Of a stretch of 64,000 bases of DNA, positions 28,801-35,258 are shown piece after piece. Source of the stretch: an uncultured Bacteroidales bacterium (GTDB lineage Bacteria > Bacteroidota > Bacteroidia > Bacteroidales > Muribaculaceae); assembly GCA_949123685.1 (NCBI GenBank), contig CASBHZ010000002.1:1-64000 (forward strand). The letters are read 5' to 3'. The notes under the pieces are model-generated. The model ran no database searches. It was given only the letters and a program-made list of their open reading frames with translations, and was not told the origin of the DNA. Each line of letters starts with the position of its first letter. Within the stretch, counting starts at the first letter, position 1. Position numbers and translations under genes: made by a program.

Positions 28801-28943
28801 GTAGGTGCGGTGAGGTCAGGAAAGACATCAACATCCATCTTCTTTGTGGAATAGACACCGCCGACAATCACCAGAAGTGCCGCCAACAGGATCATCAGCC
28901 TGTTGCGCAAAGAAAAATCAATAATCTTATTTATGAAATTCAT
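25839..28943 (-). CDS. CusA/CzcA-type RND efflux pump
   Basis: This 1034-residue inner-membrane pump has 12 membrane helices and two large periplasmic loops, as in all RND proteins. Markers include LLAALLVIVGGVYSTKKMDVDVFPDLTAP (HME-like N-terminus), the porter-domain GVSQVTNIGGELKQYQI, SRENVQRKLVVSANVSGRDV and the TM4 acidic segment AIGSLVDDAIIDVENVYKRL, which carries the proton-relay carboxylates. The N-terminus and the neighbouring His-rich adaptor favour heavy-metal efflux, although TM4 has DDAIID where classic CusA has DGAVVM, so the substrate is not certain. It is the second gene of the operon, 17 bp after the adaptor gene. Confidence 0.92.
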   Translation of the reverse strand: MNFINKIIDFSLRNRLMILLAALLVIVGGVYSTKKMDVDVFPDLTAPTVVIMTDAHGMASEEVERLVTFPIETAVNGATDVRRVRSASLQGNSFVWVEFDWGTDIFKARQIVSEKMVALGESLPEGITPTLAPQSSVMGEILFIGLQADTTSMMELRTLADWVIKPAILATGGVSQVTNIGGELKQYQILADPQKMDFYGVTMSELEEVGKYFSVNSVGGVIRDYGNEYALRGMGRTTDLETLGSTLVKTRNGKPVVLSDVAEVKTGAAVRMGNASQNGKPAVILSVSKQPNINTLEVTEQIEENLEAIKKSLPSDVRMDTKIFRQADFIEASVNNVGRSLIEGAIFAVLILFVFLASVRTTLISVIAIPLSLLGSCIILYLMGMNINTMTLGGMCIAIGSLVDDAIIDVENVYKRLRMNHALPKEDRLPVMKVVYEASKEIRSSILNATFIIMVAFIPLFFLTGMEGRMLKPLGIAYIVALFMSLIVAMTVTPLLCRMMLSGDRYLSKNEKESWVSRKLSSAYFKSLGWVLAHGKSVAIGTVVVFVVTIGLFMTMGSSFLPDFNEGSATISAVAKPGVSLEVNDKLGKMMEEALLEVPEVTATARRTGRGELDEHSQATNGAEIDVQFNLKDRSRDEVFDDMRSRLAKIPGIAATIGQPLGHRIDHMLTGTRASIAIKIFGTDLSRMYMIGNSIKGYIDEIPGAVDVSVEQQVETPQLQIRANRDALAKYGITMDEFHKFVERAFSGDKIGDMYEGQRKFDIVLRLDKNYTEDIEGVKKALIDTGNGRKVPLEEVADIVSAGGPNSISRENVQRKLVVSANVSGRDVVSVVEDIRKAVDANIKLPEGYRIEYGGQFESAKNASRTLFFTTVFALMVIFLLLYSEFKNVSLAAIVLLNLPFALVGGVLAVYFTSGVVSIPVIIGFITLFGIATRNGILLISKYQRLIKEGKTINETVLHGSIDRLNPILMTALTSALALIPLVFNGDKSGNEIQSPMAVVVLGGLLTSTLLNIYVMPIVYKWFVERKMKKNEKN

Positions 28944-28960
28944 AATTCGAATCCTCTATA

Positions 28961-30520
28961 TTAATGCACATGTCCTGCATGGGCGTCAAGTTTACCCGAT
29001 GCCTGCGCAAGCTTTACCAACACGGCGCCTTTGCCAACTATCCTCTCCCCTGCCTTCACACCGGAAAGCACTTCTGTCCTGACCCCGTTGCTTTGACCGG
29101 GCTTGACCTCCCTCTTTTCAAAAAATTCGGGCGTAAGCTGCACGAACACAAAATAATTACCCATCTCTTCCACTATCGCGGAATTGGGAACCGTCAGCAC
29201 CTGTTCTCCCCCGGATGTTGTAATAAACATCTCTACGAAAGCTCCGGGAAGGAGATCCACCGTATTATCCACCTGAAACACAACCGGAATCAACGGATTA
29301 TCTATATCTACGCTCTTCCCGTAGCTCAACAAAGATCCGTTAAGTTCTTTCATTGAATACACTCGCCCATCTGCCGATGTCTTGAAATTAGTGGAAACGA
29401 TGTTTCTCAAATTATGAAATTTGCTCGGCTGTAATTCAGCCTTGATATATAGGTTCTTATTTTGTGCTACTGCCATTACCGGGCTTCCTGCTTCTACATA
29501 TTCGCCATTGCGTACATATACTTTCTTTATAAATCCCGCGATAGGACTTCCGGCACTGTGATGTCCGAAAGCAAAATTTCTTCTCATGTTGCCATATGCC
29601 GCTTCGGCAGCCTCATAATCAGCCTTGGCTTTGCGAAGGTCGCTTTCTGTAACAAGCCTGTCTTTTGCCAATTCTTTCTTACGCTCATATTCACCCTTTG
29701 CAAAATTATATGCGCTTTCTGCCTCCCTATATCGCACACCCATATTGTTATCTGCCAATCCTTCACTGTCGATACTGAAAAGTGTCTGCCCGGCATTCAC
29801 GGCTTTTCCTTCGGTAAGGTCTGCTCCTGATATACGCACAGCACCAGATGCTTTAGCAACTATGATCCGTTCATCACCCTGTGAAGGTTCAACCTGCGCC
29901 ATGGTGCGTATCACTTCACCGAAAGGTTCACTGACCACCTCCTCGGTAGAAAAATCCACATTCCAACTCTGTTCTTTAGGAAACGACACTCCGTTACTGC
30001 TTTTTGCAGCCAATTCCGCTGCCTTGTGATGAGCTTCATGCTCATCTGAATAAACAGTAATGTCAGGTATGGATATACTATAACTCTTGTCTTCAGACCG
30101 GATCTCGAAAGAAATGACTCCCGTCCCCGCCTTTTTCGGTGTAATTTCGAAAGAATAGATACCCGGATGAGTCGGTTTGTCAAGAGTCACGCTCTGAACA
30201 TCCTTGCCGATGGCAAGTTTCATAGTGACTTTACCACCGGCGAGTGGTTTAAAATCCTCCAGACGGGTAAAATGAGCAAGAATGTCGCAATCCTGCCCAA
30301 CAACAAAAGGAGTTGCCTCTGCAAACACCTCAAGATCATCGCCATACGATGTCAGCTGCAGGGTTTCGTTATGAGAATGACCATCATGTTCGCTCTTATG
30401 ATCATGACCTTCGTCACCATGATTATGATTGCCGCCACAACCGGCAGACCCGATAATAAATGCCGCACTTATAAATGCCACAGACGCCATATAAGCCACA
30501 TTACTTATTTTTCCTTTCAT
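28961..30520 (-). CDS. CusB/HlyD-type periplasmic adaptor with His-rich metal-binding N-terminus
   Basis: This 519-residue lipoprotein (lipobox GSAGC, Cys28) begins the mature chain with a His/Asp-rich stretch NHNHGDEGHDHKSEHDGHSH (about 31-50) and ends HAGHVH, both likely metal ligands. An Ig-like domain (about 55-155) precedes the adaptor core: barrel-sandwich halves (SGAVRISGADLTEGKAVNAG and AGFIKKVYVRNGEYVEAGSP), a helical hairpin with EYERKKELAKDRLVTESDL, and beta-barrel and membrane-proximal domains. It bridges the RND pump and outer-membrane duct and may hand metal ions to the pump. It is the first gene of the operon; a palindrome overlaps its promoter. Confidence 0.92.
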   Translation of the reverse strand: MKGKISNVAYMASVAFISAAFIIGSAGCGGNHNHGDEGHDHKSEHDGHSHNETLQLTSYGDDLEVFAEATPFVVGQDCDILAHFTRLEDFKPLAGGKVTMKLAIGKDVQSVTLDKPTHPGIYSFEITPKKAGTGVISFEIRSEDKSYSISIPDITVYSDEHEAHHKAAELAAKSSNGVSFPKEQSWNVDFSTEEVVSEPFGEVIRTMAQVEPSQGDERIIVAKASGAVRISGADLTEGKAVNAGQTLFSIDSEGLADNNMGVRYREAESAYNFAKGEYERKKELAKDRLVTESDLRKAKADYEAAEAAYGNMRRNFAFGHHSAGSPIAGFIKKVYVRNGEYVEAGSPVMAVAQNKNLYIKAELQPSKFHNLRNIVSTNFKTSADGRVYSMKELNGSLLSYGKSVDIDNPLIPVVFQVDNTVDLLPGAFVEMFITTSGGEQVLTVPNSAIVEEMGNYFVFVQLTPEFFEKREVKPGQSNGVRTEVLSGVKAGERIVGKGAVLVKLAQASGKLDAHAGHVH

Positions 30521-30537
30521 TGCTATGATTATTTTCG

Positions 30538-30545
30538 TAATTTTG
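30538..30545 (+). promoter_or_regulatory. Bacteroidetes -7 element for the HAD phosphatase gene
   Basis: TAATTTTG is an exact TAnnTTTG match on the plus strand. It gives a leader of about 60 bases before the HAD start at 30614; the leader contains the palindrome at 30571-30587. It faces the minus-strand promoter six bases away. Confidence 0.45.
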
Positions 30546-30551
30546 CGATGC

Positions 30552-30559
30552 CAAATTTA
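30552..30559 (-). promoter_or_regulatory. Bacteroidetes -7 element for the RND efflux operon
   Basis: The minus strand reads TAAATTTG, an exact TAnnTTTG match, 31 bases before the adaptor start codon. The palindrome at 30571-30587 covers roughly positions -20 to -36 of this promoter, where a bound repressor would block RNA polymerase. Confidence 0.6.
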
Positions 30560-30570
30560 CATCAAATCAA

Positions 30571-30587
30571 TTGCACATCATGTGCAA
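30571..30587. promoter_or_regulatory. Perfect 17-bp palindromic operator candidate
   Basis: TTGCACATCATGTGCAA is a perfect 8+1+8 inverted repeat. Size and symmetry fit a homodimeric repressor such as a metal-sensing Fur, DtxR, ArsR or CsoR-type protein, but the family cannot be told from the site alone and no regulator gene is in the window. Confidence 0.65.
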
Positions 30588-30613
30588 TAAGAATCATAAT
30601 TCAACATTTGCTT

Positions 30614-31258
30614 ATGATCAAGAATTTATTATTCGATATGGGTGGAGTCATATTCCTCCAGAATACGGAACAGGCTTTCAAACGTTTCGCTTCGCAAGGC
30701 ATCGACACCGATATATACATGGGAGCGCATGGACAGAAAGGGATATTCCTTGATCTGGAAGAAGGGAAAATAGATAAGGAGGGCTTCCGCCAAGGGATGA
30801 GCGAGATAGTCGGTCATGACGTATCAATGCAGGATGCGGCATATTGCTGGCAAGGATTTTTCGGTGGCGTTCCGGTGGAGCGGCTTCATGCCCTATTAGA
30901 ATTGAAGGAGGAATATTATCTCGGATTACTCTCCAACACAAATCCATTCATGATGGAACTTACTGACAGTCCGGATTTCAGTGATGATCGCCGTCCGATC
31001 TCCGATTACTTCCACTCTATGTTTCTCAGTTATGAAATGCAGGCATATAAACCTGACGAAAAGATTTTCCGTATGGCATTAGAACGCGACGGCATGCTTG
31101 CCGACGAAACCCTTTTCATCGACGATGCCATAAAGAACATAGAAGGAGCCCGCAAACTTGGCATTCACGGACTCCATGTTCCAACCAACGCCGACTGGCG
31201 GCAATTGGTATGTGAGATGTTAGGCTTTGGCCTCACTCTTCCGCACACCTCGCAATAG
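30614..31258 (+). CDS. HAD-superfamily phosphatase (YihX-like)
   Basis: I start this gene at ATG 30614 (214 aa) because the HAD fold begins right there with KNLLFDMGGVIFLQN; the longer upstream reading frame has no protein-like content. Motif I is FDMGGVI, with the nucleophile Asp8 and Gly in place of the usual second Asp, as in YihX (FDLGNVI), an alpha-glucose-1-phosphate phosphatase. Motif II is GLLSNTNP, the Lys is in AYKPDEKIF, and motif III is TLFIDDAIKNIEGA. It is a cytoplasmic sugar-phosphate phosphatase candidate. Its 3' end overlaps the convergent sulfatase gene by 26 bp. Confidence 0.9.
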   Translation: MIKNLLFDMGGVIFLQNTEQAFKRFASQGIDTDIYMGAHGQKGIFLDLEEGKIDKEGFRQGMSEIVGHDVSMQDAAYCWQGFFGGVPVERLHALLELKEEYYLGLLSNTNPFMMELTDSPDFSDDRRPISDYFHSMFLSYEMQAYKPDEKIFRMALERDGMLADETLFIDDAIKNIEGARKLGIHGLHVPTNADWRQLVCEMLGFGLTLPHTSQ

Positions 31259-32804
31259 GTGCACTCATCGGTGAAGAATAGCTCCGGGCATAGTATTCAC
31301 GCAGCTGTTTCTTAAGCTTCTTCACAACCGATGCATATGCAGGATCGTTGGCGAGATTGCGGCTCTCTTCCGGATCTTTCTGATAATCGAAAAGCTGGTA
31401 ACCTATAACTTTCCCTTCATCAAAGGGCTGATAAGTCTTGAATCCCTTGGTCCATTCAACCAACCGGTAACGTGGATCGCGGATCGCATATCCGTGGATA
31501 TCGTCTTCAAGCTCTTTCGCCTTCCCTTTAAGGTCCGTATCGGTTGATATGGTATAATTCTCCGTGGTTGTCCGGCTATACTGGCTCATGGCGTAATCCT
31601 TGATCTTCGCCTTGGGGTTCTTGAGCACAGGGACAAGGCTCTTGCCGTCAAGCTGCTGAGGATGGGGAGTCTTTGTCAGCTCACACACTGTCGGAAAAAT
31701 GTCAAGAAACTCCACCATCGAACTTGATTTAGACCCTTTCTTCATGCCTGGTGCAGACACAATCAGGGGCACATGAGTGGCATTCTCGAAATTCGTCATC
31801 TTGTTCCATAACCCGTGATCACCGAGATGGTAACCATGATCACCATATAGGATCACTATCGTGTTTTCTGCAAGACCTTCCTTTTCCAAAGCGTCAAGGA
31901 GCTTCCCTACTTGCGCGTCCGTATATGAAATACACGCATAATATGCATGCAGGAGACGCTTCTGCGTTTCATTGTCAAGATGTTTTGTGTCCACATAACT
32001 CTCAAACGGCGGTATATCGGAATACCCTTTGACTTCCAAAGAATTGTGATAGGCATATTCCACATCGTCAGTTGCCATGTCTTGAAACTGCGCTACAGGC
32101 ATGTCTTCCCGTTCATACATGTCCCAATATTTTTTTGGAGCGCAAAACGGAAGATGTGGCTTCTTGAAACCGACTCCCAAGAAAAATGGCTTGTCTCCCT
32201 TTTTCAATTTGTGAAGCGTCTTCACCGCTTCCTCGGCAATTATGCCGTCTTGATAACCATTATCGGGCACATCGGCACATTCCGTAGCAACCCTGCCGTT
32301 AGCAAGTGCATAAGTGGCTCCCGGCGTTTTCACATAAGGAAGGCTCCAGGAGATAGGATCATCCTTAACCTCCTTATCACGAAGTGGATGATAGACTTTA
32401 CCTACTCCAACGGTCTCATATCCATTCTCCTTTAGAGCCTGGGGCATCGTAACGATATCAGGATTGTTCTTACGGAACGAGCCCATAAGCCACCACACCC
32501 CGGTGTGATCAGGATTCAGACCCGTCATCAGTGAACTCCTTGTTGGTCCGCTAAGAGCGACCTGGCAATAGGCGTTGTTGAATGTGGTTCCACGGGATGC
32601 AAGCCTATCCATCGCCGGTGTTTTCGCAATAGGGTCTCCGTATGGACCGATCCATGGTTTCATATCGTCAATAGCTATGAGCAACACATTAGGGCGATTA
32701 TCCGTTTTTTTGTTTTCTGTTGGCTTTGCAGATGCAACCGCAGGCATCAAGGCGATAGCGTTGACGCCACAAAACAAAAAGTTTAAAGTTTTTCCGTAAA
32801 TCAT
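31233..32804 (-). CDS. Exported sulfatase, serine-type, iduronate-2-sulfatase-like
   Basis: This 523-residue enzyme has a signal peptide (about 1-26, ALMPAVASA) and the sulfatase fold. Metal ligands lie in NVLLIAIDDMKPW (D46, D47) and in YGDHGYHLGDHGLWNKMTNFE. The catalytic motif is SGPTRSSLMTG (Ser85), so formylglycine is made from Ser by an anaerobic sulfatase-maturing enzyme, not from Cys. GVGKVYHP and PISWSLPYVKTPG resemble iduronate-2-sulfatase relatives. It likely removes sulfate from host mucin or glycosaminoglycan oligosaccharides in the periplasm. Its promoter overlaps that of the divergent exported-protein gene. Confidence 0.93.
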   Translation of the reverse strand: MIYGKTLNFLFCGVNAIALMPAVASAKPTENKKTDNRPNVLLIAIDDMKPWIGPYGDPIAKTPAMDRLASRGTTFNNAYCQVALSGPTRSSLMTGLNPDHTGVWWLMGSFRKNNPDIVTMPQALKENGYETVGVGKVYHPLRDKEVKDDPISWSLPYVKTPGATYALANGRVATECADVPDNGYQDGIIAEEAVKTLHKLKKGDKPFFLGVGFKKPHLPFCAPKKYWDMYEREDMPVAQFQDMATDDVEYAYHNSLEVKGYSDIPPFESYVDTKHLDNETQKRLLHAYYACISYTDAQVGKLLDALEKEGLAENTIVILYGDHGYHLGDHGLWNKMTNFENATHVPLIVSAPGMKKGSKSSSMVEFLDIFPTVCELTKTPHPQQLDGKSLVPVLKNPKAKIKDYAMSQYSRTTTENYTISTDTDLKGKAKELEDDIHGYAIRDPRYRLVEWTKGFKTYQPFDEGKVIGYQLFDYQKDPEESRNLANDPAYASVVKKLKKQLREYYARSYSSPMSAPIARCAEE

Positions 32805-32826
32805 GAGTAGGTTTTAAAGTTTTTGC

Positions 32827-32844
32827 TAATTTTGCACAAAGATA
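32827..32844. promoter_or_regulatory. Face-to-face bidirectional promoter
   Basis: TAATTTTGCACAAAGATA contains an exact plus-strand -7 element (TAATTTTG, 32827-32834) for the gene starting at 32891 and, two bases later, an exact minus-strand element (TATCTTTG, 32837-32844) for the sulfatase. The two sites overlap so closely that RNA polymerase can occupy only one at a time. Confidence 0.55.
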
Positions 32845-32890
32845 CATTTTTCTTCAAAATAAAACAAAAATCATAATAAAATCAACCGTG

Positions 32891-33520
32891 ATGAAACTTA
32901 AATCTATTATTTCGACAATAGTTCTCTTTTTTTCACTACCGGTCTGCGCTCAGACTCTCGACACCAAAGCTCTTGAAAAGTTCTCACCAGCTGTGCAGCG
33001 AGATGTTTTTGAAGTGAGCATGCATGCCAAACTTACAGGAGAACAACAGGTGAAACTCGCCAAGGCTTTACAGAAAGAGAATCAAAAATTCCTTGACATT
33101 GTCAAAGAAAACGAAGGCGTACTGACCGTAAAGGGACGCAATCAGCTTGCCAAAATGCACGACAACACTCTTGTATCCATCCTATCTGAAGATCAGTTAC
33201 AGCAATATTATCGTGGAATATTCAACGCAGAAGCGGATGCCGAAGGGAACGCCATAGCAAACGCTTTCCAAAAGAAATATGACCTTACTGACCAAAATTG
33301 GAAATTCATCCGCGTGGCATGTTACAAGATAGCCCTCGATTCTCGTGTAATCAAGAAAATGATGGCAGACCAACCCAAGAAAGCACAGAAAAAAATAGCC
33401 GAACTTCGCCAAACACAACTAAAGTCAATCGAGGAAAAGGGCGGCATCTCCATCAACCCTGACAACCTGACACTGACCTACACCCGCGAATTCAACCCGA
33501 ATACACTTCATAGGGAATAA
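32891..33520 (+). CDS. Exported protein of unknown function
   Basis: About 209 residues from ATG 32891; a GTG directly upstream is possible but less likely. A signal peptide (about 1-20, FFSLPVCAQ) targets it to the periplasm. The rest is helical and charged (GEQQVKLAKALQKENQKFLD, SEDQLQQYYRGIFNAEADAE, KKMMADQPKKAQKKIAELRQ), loosely like small periplasmic Spy/LTXXQ-type helical proteins, with no recognised motif. It is divergent from the sulfatase and followed by a TTAGGNN array. Confidence 0.75.
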   Translation: MKLKSIISTIVLFFSLPVCAQTLDTKALEKFSPAVQRDVFEVSMHAKLTGEQQVKLAKALQKENQKFLDIVKENEGVLTVKGRNQLAKMHDNTLVSILSEDQLQQYYRGIFNAEADAEGNAIANAFQKKYDLTDQNWKFIRVACYKIALDSRVIKKMMADQPKKAQKKIAELRQTQLKSIEEKGGISINPDNLTLTYTREFNPNTLHRE

Positions 33521-33527
33521 TAAAGAG

Positions 33528-33576
33528 GCTTTAGGCTTTAGGTTTTAGGCTTTAGATATTAGGTATCAGGCTTTAG
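33528..33576 (+). repeat. TTAGGNN heptamer array after the exported-protein gene
   Basis: A run of GGCTTTA, GGTTTTA and similar heptamers starts seven bases after the stop codon and is in one orientation only. The remaining 200 bp up to the convergent Dabb gene is AT-rich with TTAATTATTAA-type stretches; I see nothing else there. Confidence 0.75.
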
Positions 33577-33780
33577 AAATATCACAAGATGTTAGAAACA
33601 TCATAACAGAGTTGTTTCCGAATGGCACTTTGTGCCGATATTAGTTTGTAGCAATATAAATTTGTAGCAATAGTAGAGAGCCGGAACCTGCATAATGCAG
33701 ATTCCTGCTCTTATTTTCATTTCCGGAATCAAAGTCACCCCAGATTCCCGAACCATTAATTATTAATTATTAACCATTAA

Positions 33781-34077
33781 TTAATCCACGTTATAGTCCA
33801 CGCAGGCGCGTGCCTCTATCTGAGGCTTCACGAGACCTGCAGCTGCGACATGCGCCGGATGCTTGGCATAGATTTCAACATCTGCCATAGTGGGGACAGA
33901 TGCAGTAAGCACAAGATCCCAACTCTCGGCAGGATTCTCATTGATCCCCACTTCTATGCTCAACAGACAATCTATCTGCTCGGGAAGTGCCAGCAAAGCC
34001 GATTTAAACCGTTGGCAAGCATTATCCCGTTCCTCCCGGCTTCCTGAAAATTTGAATGTTACAATATGTTTAACCAT
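33781..34077 (-). CDS. Dabb (stress-responsive A/B barrel) domain protein
   Basis: This 98-residue protein is a single dimeric A/B barrel domain: MVKHIVTFKFSG at the start, KSALLALPEQIDCLLSIEVGIN in the middle, WDLVLTASVPTMADVEIYAKHPAHVAAAGLVKP and the terminal ARACVDYNVD. The HxxV near the start and YAxHPxH are typical of the family. The biochemical role is unknown; some relatives are cyclases or stress proteins. It follows purC by 22 bp and is probably cotranscribed. Confidence 0.9.
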   Translation of the reverse strand: MVKHIVTFKFSGSREERDNACQRFKSALLALPEQIDCLLSIEVGINENPAESWDLVLTASVPTMADVEIYAKHPAHVAAAGLVKPQIEARACVDYNVD

Positions 34078-34099
34078 ACTCAGATAATCTTAAAGAGTT

Positions 34100-35050
34100 T
34101 TATGCAAGATGAGCAAGACTCTCGCTCACATTGTTGAAAATGCGGTCTTGCAATGATCCTCCTGAAGTCACAGGCTCGAACTTCTTACCGGTGATATGCT
34201 CATAAAGCTCGATATATCGTTTGCTTACCTCCTCACAATATTCAGGTGTCATTTCCGGAACCTGCTGCCCAGCCTTACCCATAAAACCGTTGCTGATCAA
34301 CCATTGGCGCACAAACTCTTTAGAAAGCTGACGCTGCTCTTCACCTTTCTCCAAACGCTCCTCGTAACCGTCGGCATAGAAATAGCGTGAAGAATCGGGA
34401 GTATGGATCTCATCTATGAGTATGACTTTACCATCCTTAAGACCGAACTCATATTTTGTATCTACAAGTATCAGACCCTGTTTTGCCGCGATTTCCGTGC
34501 CACGTTCGAAAAGAGCAAGCGCATATTTCTCAACCTGCTCGTAAACCTCCTTCGACACAATGCCACGTTCTATGATCTCTTCACGTGAAATATTCTCGTC
34601 ATGTCCGGCATCGGCTTTTGTGGTAGGAGTCAATATCGGAGATGGAAGTTTCTGATTCTCTTTCAAACCGTCAGGAAGTTTCACACCGCAAATCTCCCTT
34701 GCCCCGGCATTATAGTCACGCCATGCAGAACCGGCTATATAGCCGCGCACGATCATCTCTATTTTAAGAGGTTCACAACAGAGACCTACAGTCACCATAG
34801 GATCCGGACACGCGAGTTTCCAATTGGGAACGATATCTTTGGTAGAATCCAAGAAAAACTCGGCAATCTGGTTAAGCACCTGTCCTTTGTAAGGAATCCC
34901 CTCCGGAAGGACAACATCGAATGCGGAAATACGGTCAGTAGCAACCATGACCATGTATTTGTCTTCGATATTATACACATCGCGCACTTTACCGTGATAA
35001 ACACTCTTCTGACCTTTAAACTCGAAATCGGTTTCTTTTAATACTTGCAT
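34100..35050 (-). CDS. purC: Phosphoribosylaminoimidazole-succinocarboxamide synthase (SAICAR synthetase)
   Basis: This 316-residue enzyme joins CAIR and aspartate with ATP in de novo purine synthesis. Typical segments are [35 protein letters not shown] (ATP-binding lobe), [36 protein letters not shown] and [29 protein letters not shown]. Length fits the long eukaryote-like or Bacteroidetes form. The leader contains eight CTGAAAA heptamers starting about 12 bases upstream of the ATG and a G-tract array beyond. Confidence 0.97.
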   Translation of the reverse strand: MQVLKETDFEFKGQKSVYHGKVRDVYNIEDKYMVMVATDRISAFDVVLPEGIPYKGQVLNQIAEFFLDSTKDIVPNWKLACPDPMVTVGLCCEPLKIEMIVRGYIAGSAWRDYNAGAREICGVKLPDGLKENQKLPSPILTPTTKADAGHDENISREEIIERGIVSKEVYEQVEKYALALFERGTEIAAKQGLILVDTKYEFGLKDGKVILIDEIHTPDSSRYFYADGYEERLEKGEEQRQLSKEFVRQWLISNGFMGKAGQQVPEMTPEYCEEVSKRYIELYEHITGKKFEPVTSGGSLQDRIFNNVSESLAHLA

Positions 35051-35061
35051 TGGAATATGTT

Positions 35062-35118
35062 GTTTTCAGTTTTCGGTTTTCAGTTTTCAGTTTTCAGTTT
35101 TCAGTTTTCAGTTTTCAG
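35062..35118 (-). repeat. CTGAAAA heptamer tandem array in the purC leader
   Basis: About eight near-perfect head-to-tail copies of CTGAAAA (GTTTTCA on the plus strand), one variant containing CCGAAAA, lie directly upstream of the purC start codon. Copy-number change would alter promoter or leader spacing in seven-base steps. Confidence 0.85.
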
Positions 35119-35124
35119 CCCACC

Positions 35125-35183
35125 CATACTGCCCCATCACACCCTATACATCCCCATATCTCCCCATATCTCCCCATATCTCC
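35125..35183 (-). repeat. G-quadruplex-prone array upstream of purC
   Basis: On the minus strand GGGG runs are repeated with AGATAT spacers (three times) and continue with GGGATG and similar units. This fits the G-quadruplex pattern with loops of six to seven bases. It lies between the divergent purC and helicase genes. Confidence 0.65.
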
Positions 35184-35258
35184 CGCAAAATTATTTATAA
35201 TTCGCAAAAACTCCAAGCAATCCGCAATTTTATGTATATTTTTTTGTAACTTAGCTCT

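Noticed and set aside
24614..28943. Assigning a specific metal (copper) and cus gene names to the RND operon.
   Set aside because: The TM4 motif differs from classic CusA and the His-rich stretch binds several metals, so the substrate is left open.
30167..30613. Long upstream extension of the HAD phosphatase frame (363 residues in total).
   Set aside because: It lies antisense to the adaptor gene, has no protein-like content and no family homology; the fold starts at 30614.
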